Positions 1-7,170 of a stretch of 46,013 nt of DNA are shown here, piece after piece. Made by a program: the position numbers and the translations under genes. Position 1 is the stretch's first letter. Each line of letters opens with the position of its first letter. Under the pieces are notes generated by a model, which was given only the letters and a program-made list of their open reading frames with translations, was not told the DNA's origin and did no database searches. Source of the stretch: an uncultured Xanthomonas sp. (GTDB lineage Bacteria; Pseudomonadota; Gammaproteobacteria; Xanthomonadales; Xanthomonadaceae); assembly GCA_943912265.1 (NCBI GenBank), contig CALTTS010000022.1, positions 1 through 46,013 on the forward strand. The letters run 5' to 3'.

Positions 1-164
1 AGGTTGGCGTCGGCGAGGTTGGCGCGGGCGAGGTTGGCGCCGGCGAGGTTGGCGCGGGCGAGGTTGGCGTTGGCGAGGTTGGCGCGGGCGAGGTTGGCGT
101 TGGTGAGGTTGGCGCGGGCGAGGTTGGCGTCGGCGAGGTTGGCGCCGGCGAGGTTGGCGCGGGT
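1..164. repeat. Tandem 15-bp coding repeat
   Basis: Eleven near-identical units (the last cut by the window edge) of a 15-bp repeat, plus-strand form GAGGTTGGCGNNGGC, lie head to tail without spacers. Variation is concentrated in the codon for the fifth residue of each pentapeptide (Gly, Asp, Arg, Asn). The unit is five codons long, so gain or loss of copies keeps the reading frame. Near-identity at DNA level suggests recent expansion or ongoing homogenisation. Confidence 0.9.
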
Positions 165-287
165 TTCCGCGGCCTTCTTGACGGCGAAGCCAAGCTGCAG
201 ACTGTATTCCTCGCCGGCAATCTCGGCAGGCAGCTCGGTGGAGAACTGCACTTCGCCGGTCCAGCGGTCCTTGATTTCAAACTTCAT
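1..287 (-). CDS. Pentapeptide-repeat protein, phage type (C-terminus outside window)
   Basis: The frame starts at ATG 287 and runs off the left edge, so only the first 95 residues are visible. Residues 1-43 form a non-repetitive head beginning MKFEIKDRWTGEVQF. From residue 44 the protein is a tandem array of A-N-L-A-x (once A-N-L-T-N), the A(D/N)Lxx pattern of pentapeptide-repeat proteins, which fold into a right-handed quadrilateral beta-helix. Short proteins with this kind of head plus repeats are common in phages; their function is generally unknown. Some pentapeptide proteins mimic DNA and bind gyrase, but nothing here shows that. The start lies one base after the TGA of the SNF2-like gene (TGACATG), with AGAGGG upstream as a ribosome site, so the two are probably co-translated. 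Confidence 0.85.
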   Translation of the reverse strand, partial: MKFEIKDRWTGEVQFSTELPAEIAGEEYSLQLGFAVKKAAETRANLAGANLADANLARANLTNANLARANLANANLARANLAGANLARANLADAN

Positions 288-288
288 G

Positions 289-1692
289 TCATGCCCTCTT
301 TTGTGCCTGCATCTCGAGCAGGTCGCTCATGGCTGCGTGCTTTTCATTGAGGCGGGCGTAGACCTTGGCTTCAACCGTGCTCTTTGCCTCAACGAAAATC
401 GTCCGCGTGACTTTGTCCTGCGCGCCACGGTGGATGCGGGCGATGCCCTGCTCCATCAGGTCGGCTTCGTAGATCGGCGAACAGAAAATCGTCGTGTCGC
501 CACGTGTGAGCGTCAGACCGTGCGCACCCGTGCGCGGGTGCAGCAAAATGGTCCTGTACTCGCCAGCCTGATAACGGCGAACGATGTCGTCGCGTTGGTG
601 CTGCGGAACACCACCGTCGATGACGGCGAACGTGATGCCTCGCTTGTCCAGCTCCTTGGTCAAGTAATCGCGCTGATGTGTCCAGTTGAAAAACACGACG
701 CTGTGACCGGCCTCTTCGATCAAGTCGCATACCAGCTCATAGCGCGTGGTGTCGACCAGCTGGTAATTTCCGCTGCCGTCGTAGACGGCGCCTGATGCGA
801 TCTGAAGCAGTTTGCTGCGCAGGCTTGCGGCATGAACAGCGTTGACCTTGGACTCTTCGTCGAATGCCACGATGCACTCGGCTTCCATCTTGATGTAGAT
901 GGCACGCATGCGCTTGGACAACTCGAACCGCTTCGTGTCGCGGTAATTCGCCGGCACGTGCTTCATCACGTCGAAAGGGTGACGGATCGTGATGTCGCCC
1001 AGCATCTCGTTGATGGCCTGGGCTGCGCCTGGCTTGTCGTTCCACTCAAGATGATTGGCACTCGGCCCGATCTGAGTGGGCACTTGGATGATGTTTCGCA
1101 GTCGGGTGTAGCTGGTGCCAAGCCGCTGCCCGTCGTCGATAATCAATGACGGTGTGAACAGCTCCATGACAGTGTTCGGCGTGGGCGTGCCGCTCATCCC
1201 GTAGCGGTACTGAAACAGTTTGCGCAGCACCACCATTGCCTTGGTACGCGCAGAGCTGGAGTGCTTGAACGAGGTGTACTCGTCGATGGTTAGATGGTCG
1301 AACCCCTTAAGCAGCTTCTGGTTCGGTTTCTCTGCCAGCCACTTCACGCCGTCGGTGTTGATCACGACAACGTCCGTTCCTGCCAAGAACGCCTGCTCAC
1401 GGTTTTCTGCGAATGCGAAGGCGACGGTCAATTCAGGCGCGTACTTCTCGATGTCTTCGCCCCATGCGGGGACCATCAAGGTCTTCGGGCACACGATCAG
1501 CCAGCGACCACGCGGCTTCTTGCGCGCTTTGTACAGCTCGATCTGTACGCGCGTTTTGCCGGTGCCCGGCGCGCTGTTGTCGAACCCGCGCGGCTTGTTC
1601 TTGAAGAACTTGAACGACTCCGCTTGATGCGGCCACATCGGAGACGTGGCAACTGCTGCGATCTCGCGCAGTTTGGTGCTGGCTCTTGCCAT
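289..1692 (-). CDS. SNF2-type (SF2) helicase/ATPase, phage-like
   Basis: A 467-residue superfamily 2 ATPase. Visible motifs in order: Walker A APGTGKT at residues 41-47 after a Q-type WPHQ at 20-23, Walker B variant DEYT at 137-140, motif III SGTPTPN at 167-173, and motif VI QGIARIHRGAQ at 415-425, which matches the Q..R.HR.GQ of SNF2 proteins. Short SNF2 ATPases of this size are frequent in phage replication regions, where they probably remodel or translocate on double-stranded DNA; the substrate is unknown. No nuclease or methylase domain is fused to it. Start ATG 1692 is preceded by GAGG. It sits downstream of a small gene and immediately upstream of the pentapeptide gene. The helicase-family call is firm; the precise role is inferred. 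Confidence 0.88.
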   Translation of the reverse strand: MARASTKLREIAAVATSPMWPHQAESFKFFKNKPRGFDNSAPGTGKTRVQIELYKARKKPRGRWLIVCPKTLMVPAWGEDIEKYAPELTVAFAFAENREQAFLAGTDVVVINTDGVKWLAEKPNQKLLKGFDHLTIDEYTSFKHSSSARTKAMVVLRKLFQYRYGMSGTPTPNTVMELFTPSLIIDDGQRLGTSYTRLRNIIQVPTQIGPSANHLEWNDKPGAAQAINEMLGDITIRHPFDVMKHVPANYRDTKRFELSKRMRAIYIKMEAECIVAFDEESKVNAVHAASLRSKLLQIASGAVYDGSGNYQLVDTTRYELVCDLIEEAGHSVVFFNWTHQRDYLTKELDKRGITFAVIDGGVPQHQRDDIVRRYQAGEYRTILLHPRTGAHGLTLTRGDTTIFCSPIYEADLMEQGIARIHRGAQDKVTRTIFVEAKSTVEAKVYARLNEKHAAMSDLLEMQAQKRA

Positions 1693-1711
1693 GACAACCT
1701 CTGTAAGTAGG

Positions 1712-1745
1712 TGCCCCCCACGTGCACCGGCGCCGCCGGGGGGCA
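1712..1745. other. Inverted repeat between the small phage gene and the SNF2-like gene
   Basis: TGCCCCCC (1712-1719) and GGGGGGCA (1738-1745) form an 8-bp perfect stem around an 18-base loop, in the only real gap of the phage operon. There is no T run, so it is not a standard intrinsic terminator. It could be an attenuator, an RNA-processing site or an operator. Confidence 0.4.
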
Positions 1746-1757
1746 GGTAGCGGCGTG

Positions 1758-2135
1758 CTAGGCGCGGTGGTTGCGCTCCGGTTGCTTCGCGGTGTTGCGG
1801 CGAGGACGTGGCACCGCGCCACGCAAGGAGGCGGCGCGCGGGGAATCAGTCCGCGCGCCCCCGGTCGCCGCTGCCGGGTGGGTATTGGAACGCCCCGTGT
1901 CGCCGGGGCCACGCGTCGCAGGCAGCCCTACTACCTGCTGGCTCTCCGTCCTGGAGAGATGCTGTCGGCCAGCTTCGGTGAGCACGACGTACTCGCCGAA
2001 GCGGCTGTGTTTGATGTCTACCAACCCGAGCCGCGAGAACACGGTGTACGCGCTGAAGCACGGCTTGGTAACGCCACGCGCCACGGCGCGCAGTTCTTCC
2101 AGTTCATCAGGAGAGAGCTTGATTGCGCGGGCCAT
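1758..2135 (-). CDS. Small phage protein, possible winged-helix DNA-binding protein
   Basis: A 125-residue protein whose family I do not recognise. Residues 1-65 contain a predicted helix (LSPDELEELRAVARG), a second helical stretch and then GEYVVLTEAGRQHL, which resembles the wing and last helix of winged-helix domains (the L-T-x-x-G-x-x-x-L pattern). The remaining half is Arg/Pro/Thr-rich, basic and probably disordered, as in some nucleic-acid-binding tails. ATG 2135 follows the nuclease stop by one base (TGACATG). An in-frame GTG at 2144 overlapping the nuclease is the alternative start. DNA binding is inferred from a weak pattern only. Confidence 0.6.
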   Translation of the reverse strand: MARAIKLSPDELEELRAVARGVTKPCFSAYTVFSRLGLVDIKHSRFGEYVVLTEAGRQHLSRTESQQVVGLPATRGPGDTGRSNTHPAAATGGARTDSPRAASLRGAVPRPRRNTAKQPERNHRA

Positions 2136-2136
2136 G

Positions 2137-3798
2137 TCAGACACCTACCGGGCACGAACCCGTACCGCGCGGCGAGAACGGGCACCACTTGCACGTAATC
2201 ACCGACGGGTTGGGCTTGAAGAACTTGTCGCGGTAGATACGGTCGACACGCGACTGGAAGCGACCCACGAACCGCAGGGCTTCTTCCCGTGTGTACGACT
2301 GGCTGCGAATCCAGCCCTCATCGACGTACCAAACCTCAGCGACGTGGCGGTCGGCCCACTCGTATTTCAGCGCTGAAACGGCGACGTAGAGCTGGGTCTG
2401 TTGGATGTGGTCGACGGCTTTGTACTTGCTCTTGCCGCTGTTGTGTGTGGGGATTAAATTTTCTGTTACCAGAAAGGTGTGGCTCGGCGAATCCACGCTA
2501 ATGCACTGCGTTGGTATGTTTTCGACCTCTACGACGTCAGTTACACGGCGTCGCCAGGAATAACCTTCTCCGAAGGTGGCCGCCACGTTAGCTTTACGCG
2601 GAGTCAAAAACGGGTTGAAGATTCGCGGGCGGAAAGCCAACGGGTAAGCAACGCGTTTCTTTCCGAATCCGACAGCGACCGTAGTGAACTGCACGGGCCG
2701 CTGGCCGAGTGAACGTAGGAGCTGAAGCAGATCGTCTGACAGTTGCGGATCAACGATGTTGATCGAGACTTGGTTGCGAACGCGGTTGGCATAGCCATCG
2801 CCGTCGCAGAACCCCCGTAGCAGGTCTACCCGCTGTTCGTAACTGGACCACATGTACTGGTGGGGGATGTGCTTGTGCCCAAGTACACCCAAGTCGGTGA
2901 GCTGCTTCCTGATATTGAGTATGGTATGGCACTCACAGTTGGTGCCTGTATCAACGCCGATTTCGTAGCCACGGCGCTTTACTTCTTCCCATATGAAAGC
3001 GTCTGGCTTAGTGATTTCTGCGCTGGTGTGCTTGCCGTCGGCAAGCCACAGCCCGAACACATAAGGGTCAATTGGCAGGTTTACTACTGGCAGTTGCAGC
3101 GCGCCAGCAGTTGGGACCAAATCATTTTTCTTCAGGTTTTGTACGTTGACGACACGGCCATCGGTCAAAACCCATTGATGATCGGCGTCGCAAATTACGG
3201 AGTTTCCGTCGTCGAAGAAAATTTTGTAGCAGGCAATGTTCTTGACTTTCGACTTCCCTACGACGGTGCAGGGCTTACCTCCGATGTCGAACACGGTTTC
3301 ACCCACAGCAATGGATGCCATGTCAGTGAAGCCGCCTTGAATCGGAATTACAGTGTCGAGCGGAAAGCCTTTGTAATCGCCTGTGATGACAAGTCCTTGG
3401 CTCTCGTCACGGACGCTGAAATCCAGCTTTGACCACAGCCACACACTGCTGCGGGCACACTCGTTCCAATCCTGGTCGAACCACCAGTCTTCTTCTGACG
3501 TGGCCATGCCAGCGCCGTACAGCTCGCGCAGCTGCGTAATCGCGGGGTCAAGGCTTCCAATGCCTTTGGCTTCGATTCCGGCCAGCGAGTTTTCTTCGCC
3601 CTTGACGTACCGCTCCAGGTGCTTGTGAATGCGGTTGCCGCGTTCGAGCGGGCTGTCTGCCGGCTGTGGCGGCTCGGGCATACGCTCGATGTACTTGAGG
3701 CGAAAGCGCATTGGGCACTGTTCGTACATGAACAGCTTGCTGATCGACCAGTTCACGCCTTCGGCTGAGGTTGTCACAGGCAACTGGGGGGTGTTCAT
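2137..3798 (-). CDS. RecB/Cas4-like PD-(D/E)XK nuclease, interrupted by an intein
   Basis: A 553-residue precursor: nuclease residues 1-143, intein 144-453, nuclease 454-553. The mature nuclease would be 243 residues. Extein signs: WSISKLFMYEQCPMRFRLKY (17-36) is the N-terminal Cys segment of RecB/Cas4/AddB proteins; His58 in GNRIH; Asp126 in SKLDF; Asp141-Tyr-Lys143 is the catalytic motif, which continues after splicing as SGKSKY and matches the usual DYKTGK; QQTQLY (467-472) is motif IV-like. Cys28 with Cys536, Cys539 and Cys549 could bind a 4Fe-4S cluster, as in Cas4 and AddB. Its likely role is 5' or 3' end processing during phage replication or recombination. ATG 3798 overlaps the primase stop (ATGA) and has AAGAGG upstream. 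The frame remains open to an ATG at 3888, but that would extend deep into the primase gene and adds nothing family-like. Confidence 0.88.
   Translation of the reverse strand: MNTPQLPVTTSAEGVNWSISKLFMYEQCPMRFRLKYIERMPEPPQPADSPLERGNRIHKHLERYVKGEENSLAGIEAKGIGSLDPAITQLRELYGAGMATSEEDWWFDQDWNECARSSVWLWSKLDFSVRDESQGLVITGDYKGFPLDTVIPIQGGFTDMASIAVGETVFDIGGKPCTVVGKSKVKNIACYKIFFDDGNSVICDADHQWVLTDGRVVNVQNLKKNDLVPTAGALQLPVVNLPIDPYVFGLWLADGKHTSAEITKPDAFIWEEVKRRGYEIGVDTGTNCECHTILNIRKQLTDLGVLGHKHIPHQYMWSSYEQRVDLLRGFCDGDGYANRVRNQVSINIVDPQLSDDLLQLLRSLGQRPVQFTTVAVGFGKKRVAYPLAFRPRIFNPFLTPRKANVAATFGEGYSWRRRVTDVVEVENIPTQCISVDSPSHTFLVTENLIPTHNSGKSKYKAVDHIQQTQLYVAVSALKYEWADRHVAEVWYVDEGWIRSQSYTREEALRFVGRFQSRVDRIYRDKFFKPNPSVITCKWCPFSPRGTGSCPVGV
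2440..3369 (-). mobile_element. Class 3-type intein with LAGLIDADG homing endonuclease
   Basis: A 310-residue in-frame intein, precursor residues Gly144 to Asn453. Block A reads FPLDTVIPIQGG, without the usual Cys1/Ser1. Block B is ADHQWVLTD with Trp209; block F is TQCISVD with Cys432; block G is PTHN followed by Ser454, with Thr451. Trp, Cys and Thr at B:12, F:4 and G:5 are the WCT signature of class 3 inteins, which use the block F Cys as first nucleophile. Between the splicing blocks lie two dodecapeptide motifs, FGLWLADG (Asp254) and LLRGFCDGDGY (Asp334), so both catalytic Asp of the endonuclease are present. The DNA is more A/T-rich than its flanks, which suggests separate acquisition. 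The DNA bounds follow the predicted splice junctions Lys143/Gly144 and Asn453/Ser454. Confidence 0.87.
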
Positions 3799-6206
3799 TT
3801 CGCGGACCTCTTGGTCTTGCGCAAAGGAGTGACGACGTCCGACGCATTGCGTGACGGGCGGGCAGGTGTTTCGCTGGGCGCAGCCCACTGAACGAGGATC
3901 CCGCGGTCGCGTTTCTTCGGGTCACCCGGCACGCGGTGCTGGTGTTCGACGTCGAGCCCAAGGGACTTGTAGTGGCGTTTGCGCCACGTCTTGCTGTCCT
4001 GGAAATACCGGGCGTCGGGGATCAGAGTGCGGAACAGGACGAACAGGTCTTCGTCCTTGACCAGCACGGGTTCGGCGGACTCCGCGCAATGGATGTAGCG
4101 GTCCAGCAGCGCGCGGTACATGCCGATTGGGTTGAACCGATTGTTGAAGTCCGAGGATGCCTCTACGTCGCTGGGCATGCGGTCGATGAAGAACTGCAGG
4201 TTCCCCGCCGTGACGGCGTCCGCGATCAGCTGGTTCACTGTCGTGGTGGCCTCGTGCATGTCCTGGCGCGTTTGGGTCTCCACCAGCTGCGTGACCTGCA
4301 GCTCGTTGACTGGCCAGTTCAGGAGCACGTCGGCGAACTTGTCGAGCTCTGCCCCTGCTGAAAGCAGCTTGATTTCGTTCGGCGACAAGAACATGCGCTG
4401 GTTCTGTCGCTCGGCGATGTTGAAGCGCCGATCCGAACTGGGCACCAGCACTGGCTTGCCCTTGTTCGAGAAGAACATCAGATTGCAGTAGCTGCGTGCC
4501 TCGTACGGGTCCGTGCGCATGCGCCGGATCGTGATTGGGTCATCGGTAACGTAGTGCCGCAGCTTCGCTTGCAGACTGGCCTGGTTCTCGACCGAGTCGA
4601 TGTCGGCTTCTTCGAACACGACGAACAACGCCTGCTCGAGGAAGTCGTTGTACTCCTGGTTGAGTAGGCCGAACTGGACGCTCTTGACGGCGTCGTTGCC
4701 GAACACAGGGCGCAGGTAATACTTGACGAACGAACCTTTGCCGGTGCCTTCCGTACCAGTCAGCACCCACGCTGTCGTGGTCTTCTTCCGAAACTGGAAG
4801 ATGTAGGCCAGCCAGTTGAGGAAGTGCGTGTAGATTTCATCCGTGGGGTTGCCGAGCATCGACTTGATGATCTTGTCGGCCATCGGCGGAACGTCGCGGA
4901 TCGAGGACGCTTTTGCGCCCGCTGTTTTTTCTCGGGCCATGTATTCGGTAGCACGGAAGGTGTTGATTTGCGTGCTGCCTGCGATGTACTGAACGTCGCA
5001 GCCAGGGTCGAACGTCAAATCCATGTGCGGTAGGTCGCCCTGCTTGACGATCCCGTACTCGGACAGCCATGCGCGCGCTGCGCGCTCGCTGGAGTTGTTG
5101 AGCACCAGCTTTCGATCCACCGGATCGTAGGAGCCGATCTTCACAGTCGAAGATTGGTTGGTCGCGTAGAACGCCAGAATTTCGGTGCCGTCGTTGAGTG
5201 CAGCTTTGGTGACAGCACGTGGCGCTACTTTTCGCAGCGACTTCCACAGCTCGGGAGCCGCTTCTTCCGTCTTGAGGAACGGCTCACCTTTGAAATTCCG
5301 AATCAGGTCTGGGCGGCGCAGGTCGATGAAGTATGCGTAGCTGTCGCCGCCGTTGAGGTTGAACCGAATGAAGTGATCGCCACTGGTCTTGATGCCGTGG
5401 ATGTTCACTTCGCCGGTTTCGTTGAGTACCCACTCGCCCTCGAAAGGCGTCAGGTCGTAAGCGATGTCGTCCAGCCCAATGGCACGACGCAGCTCGTTGA
5501 TCTTGGTGCGGATCGTGGCGCTGTCGACAGGAGTGAAAGCCGGGATGGTGAGCGTGGCTTTACGCTTCTTCACCAGCGTGATCGACTCGCTCACGGCCGG
5601 CTTGAAGCCGTAGCACTTTGGCGGGGCGATGAAGATCAGCTTGCTGTTGTAGGCGACGGTGCGATCGAGCGGCCAATGCAGCGCCTGCTCGCTGTCGGAA
5701 AGCTTCAGCTGCTCGGTGAGCCCAGGCACCGTGAAGTTCAGGTGCTCGAACCACTGCTTGATCCGCTGCTCGTCGACGGGGGTGTCGAGGAGCATGAAGA
5801 TGTGTCCCGACCAGCTGTCGCAGTCGGGGCGGAACATCGAGGCAGACAGCTGGGCGATGTAGCTGACCTGTTGGCACTCGGCGGGGAGGTATCGCTTGAC
5901 GACGTCGGCAGCGTCCTTGGCCTCGACCTTGTCGAAGTCGAAGACCACCCAGGATTTGGCATCTGTGGCCGTCAGGCCGGCGCGCGACTCGCCGTGCAGG
6001 GGGCGCTTGAGTTGGCCGCCGAACAGGCAGTGGCCTGCCTTGGCGTGCTCGACGAGCGCGGCATGGAACGCGTCCAGCCCGTCGACGGCGACGTGGTGGC
6101 TGGTAACCTTGCTGACGTGGGGATACGGCGTGGCAGCCAGCTCGCCGTTGGTGACGGCGAACGTCTTGGTCAGGGCCAGTCGTGAGCTGAGAAAAACTAG
6201 ATACAC
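3795..6206 (-). CDS. Phage primase-helicase (AEP-like primase plus SF3/D5-like helicase)
   Basis: An 803-residue replication protein. The N-terminal part has VVFDFDKV (87-94), a metal-binding Asp-x-Asp as in archaeo-eukaryotic-type primases, and SGHIFMLL (133-140) with the motif-II-like His. The C-terminal part is a superfamily 3/D5-like AAA+ helicase: Walker A TGTEGTGKG (483-491), Walker B VVFEEAD (529-535), the sensor segment NLMFFSN (575-581) and Arg593/594 as candidate arginine finger. The combination makes primers and unwinds DNA at a phage origin. The start is GTG 6206, with AAGAG nine bases upstream; FLSSRLALTKTF right after it looks like a genuine family N-terminus. It is the first gene of the operon and lies under 80 bases from the tRNA. 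Its stop overlaps the nuclease start. The helicase half is certain; primase activity is likely. Confidence 0.87.
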   Translation of the reverse strand: MYLVFLSSRLALTKTFAVTNGELAATPYPHVSKVTSHHVAVDGLDAFHAALVEHAKAGHCLFGGQLKRPLHGESRAGLTATDAKSWVVFDFDKVEAKDAADVVKRYLPAECQQVSYIAQLSASMFRPDCDSWSGHIFMLLDTPVDEQRIKQWFEHLNFTVPGLTEQLKLSDSEQALHWPLDRTVAYNSKLIFIAPPKCYGFKPAVSESITLVKKRKATLTIPAFTPVDSATIRTKINELRRAIGLDDIAYDLTPFEGEWVLNETGEVNIHGIKTSGDHFIRFNLNGGDSYAYFIDLRRPDLIRNFKGEPFLKTEEAAPELWKSLRKVAPRAVTKAALNDGTEILAFYATNQSSTVKIGSYDPVDRKLVLNNSSERAARAWLSEYGIVKQGDLPHMDLTFDPGCDVQYIAGSTQINTFRATEYMAREKTAGAKASSIRDVPPMADKIIKSMLGNPTDEIYTHFLNWLAYIFQFRKKTTTAWVLTGTEGTGKGSFVKYYLRPVFGNDAVKSVQFGLLNQEYNDFLEQALFVVFEEADIDSVENQASLQAKLRHYVTDDPITIRRMRTDPYEARSYCNLMFFSNKGKPVLVPSSDRRFNIAERQNQRMFLSPNEIKLLSAGAELDKFADVLLNWPVNELQVTQLVETQTRQDMHEATTTVNQLIADAVTAGNLQFFIDRMPSDVEASSDFNNRFNPIGMYRALLDRYIHCAESAEPVLVKDEDLFVLFRTLIPDARYFQDSKTWRKRHYKSLGLDVEHQHRVPGDPKKRDRGILVQWAAPSETPARPSRNASDVVTPLRKTKRSAK

Positions 6207-6283
6207 GCCGTGTAACTCTTCGTTGCCCGGAGGCGGTGGAAGGGTTACCCGTGGTTCTTAAGTTTTTGATTTGCAACGAAAAA
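6207..6283. other. Junction between phage-like element and tRNA-Lys; leader of the primase operon
   Basis: A 77-base A/T-rich strip separates the tRNA 3' end from the primase start. It must hold the ribosome site of the primase and probably the element boundary, because elements often recombine into the 3' half of tRNA genes and restore the CCA end. CGTTGC and GCAACG copies form a possible small stem. I see no convincing promoter and cannot place the attachment core, because the other element end is outside the window. Confidence 0.4.
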
Positions 6284-6359
6284 TGGTGGGTCGTGTGGGA
6301 ATCGAACCCACGACCAGCGGATTAAAAGTCCGATGCTCTACCGACTGAGCTAACGACCC
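6284..6359 (-). tRNA. tRNA-Lys (anticodon TTT)
   Basis: A 76-base cloverleaf reading 5' GGGTCGTTAGCTCAG and ending CCCACACGACCCACCA. The acceptor stem GGGTCGT pairs with ACGACCC; the T arm contains GGTTCGATTCC; the anticodon loop is CTTTTAA, giving TTT and lysine. CCA is encoded. The gene is intact although phage-like DNA abuts its 3' end, which fits site-specific integration that rebuilds the tRNA. TTTTT follows CCA and may help termination. Confidence 0.97.
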
Positions 6360-6412
6360 GGAGCCGCGCGATGGCATGAAACGCGATGCCCGGCGGGAAA
6401 GCTGGGCCGTGC

Positions 6413-6418
6413 ATTCTA
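6413..6418 (-). promoter_or_regulatory. Possible -10 element for tRNA-Lys
   Basis: TAGAAT on the minus strand lies about 54 bases upstream of the tRNA 5' end, between it and the queC stop, and is followed by a G/C-rich discriminator (GCACGGC) typical of stable-RNA promoters. No good -35 hexamer is visible, so the tRNA could also be read through from queC. Confidence 0.3.
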
Positions 6419-6442
6419 GCGCACCGGCCCGGCCGGACGGAA

Positions 6443-7108
6443 TCAGGCGTAGCGGGTCGGGTCCGGCATGCCGGCCTCGGCGAAGCCGGCCGCGCGCAGG
6501 CGGCAGGCGTCGCAGTAGCCGCAGGCGCGGCCCTGCTCGTCGGCGCGGTAGCAGGACACGGTCTGCGCGAAATCCACGCCGAGCCGGATGCCCTCGCGGG
6601 CGATGTCGGCCTTGCTCAGGTACTGCAGCGGCGCATGCACCGTCATCGTGCGCCCTTCCACCCCGGCCTTGGTGGCGAGGTTGGCCAGCGCCTGGAACGC
6701 GGCGATGAACTCGGGCCGGCAATCCGGGTAGCCGGAGTAATCCACCGCGTTGACCCCGCAGAAGATGTCCTGCGCGCCGAGCACTTCGGCCCAGCCAAGC
6801 GCGATGGACAGCATGATGGTGTTGCGCGCCGGCACGTAGGTCACCGGGATGCCGGCGCCGCCGGCCTCGGGCACCTCGATGTCGTCGGTCAGCGCCGAAC
6901 CGCCGATCGCGCGCAGGTCCACGCTCACCACCTTGTGCTCGGCGGCGCCCTCCAGCGCCGCCACCCGCGCGGCGGCGTCCAGCTCGGAGGTGTGGCGCTG
7001 GCCATAGCGCACGCTCAGGGCATACGGCGTGAATCCCTGGGATTTGGCGATGGCCAGCACGACGGCCGAATCCATGCCACCGGAAACGAGGACGACGGCT
7101 TTCTTCAT
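6443..7108 (-). CDS. queC: 7-cyano-7-deazaguanine synthase
   Basis: QueC, 221 residues, converts 7-carboxy-7-deazaguanine to preQ0 using ATP and ammonia in the queuosine pathway. The N-terminus MKKAVVLVSGGMDSAVVL holds the PP-loop SGGMDS (residues 9-14). Near the C-terminus CYRADEQGRACGYCDACR supplies the four zinc-binding cysteines. Length and ends match the family. ATG 7108 is chosen because the protein starts directly with the PP-loop strand; the frame stays open further upstream only because of the high GC content. It follows queE by 62 bases, so the two pathway steps are probably co-transcribed. Confidence 0.97.
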   Translation of the reverse strand: MKKAVVLVSGGMDSAVVLAIAKSQGFTPYALSVRYGQRHTSELDAAARVAALEGAAEHKVVSVDLRAIGGSALTDDIEVPEAGGAGIPVTYVPARNTIMLSIALGWAEVLGAQDIFCGVNAVDYSGYPDCRPEFIAAFQALANLATKAGVEGRTMTVHAPLQYLSKADIAREGIRLGVDFAQTVSCYRADEQGRACGYCDACRLRAAGFAEAGMPDPTRYA

Positions 7109-7170
7109 GGCGTATTTCGGAATGCGGGGGAAGCGGTACAGGCTAGCGCATGCGGGCGGCGGCGGCGCGT

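Noticed and set aside
1..164. CRISPR-like array of short direct repeats
   Set aside because: The 15-bp units have no spacers, are multiples of three, and encode A-N-L-A-x pentapeptides in one open frame.
2137..3888. Cas4 of a CRISPR system
   Set aside because: The nuclease has Cas4-like motifs, but there is no repeat-spacer array and no other cas gene; the neighbours are phage replication genes.
3799..3888. Longer N-terminus for the nuclease (ATG 3888)
   Set aside because: It would overlap the primase gene by over 90 bases with Cys/Arg/Gln-rich residues, whereas ATG 3798 has a good ribosome site and the usual ATGA overlap.
6284..6359. Link between queuosine genes and the adjacent tRNA
   Set aside because: Queuosine is made in tRNAs with a GUN anticodon; this tRNA reads TTT (Lys), so the adjacency to queC and queE is not functional in that sense.
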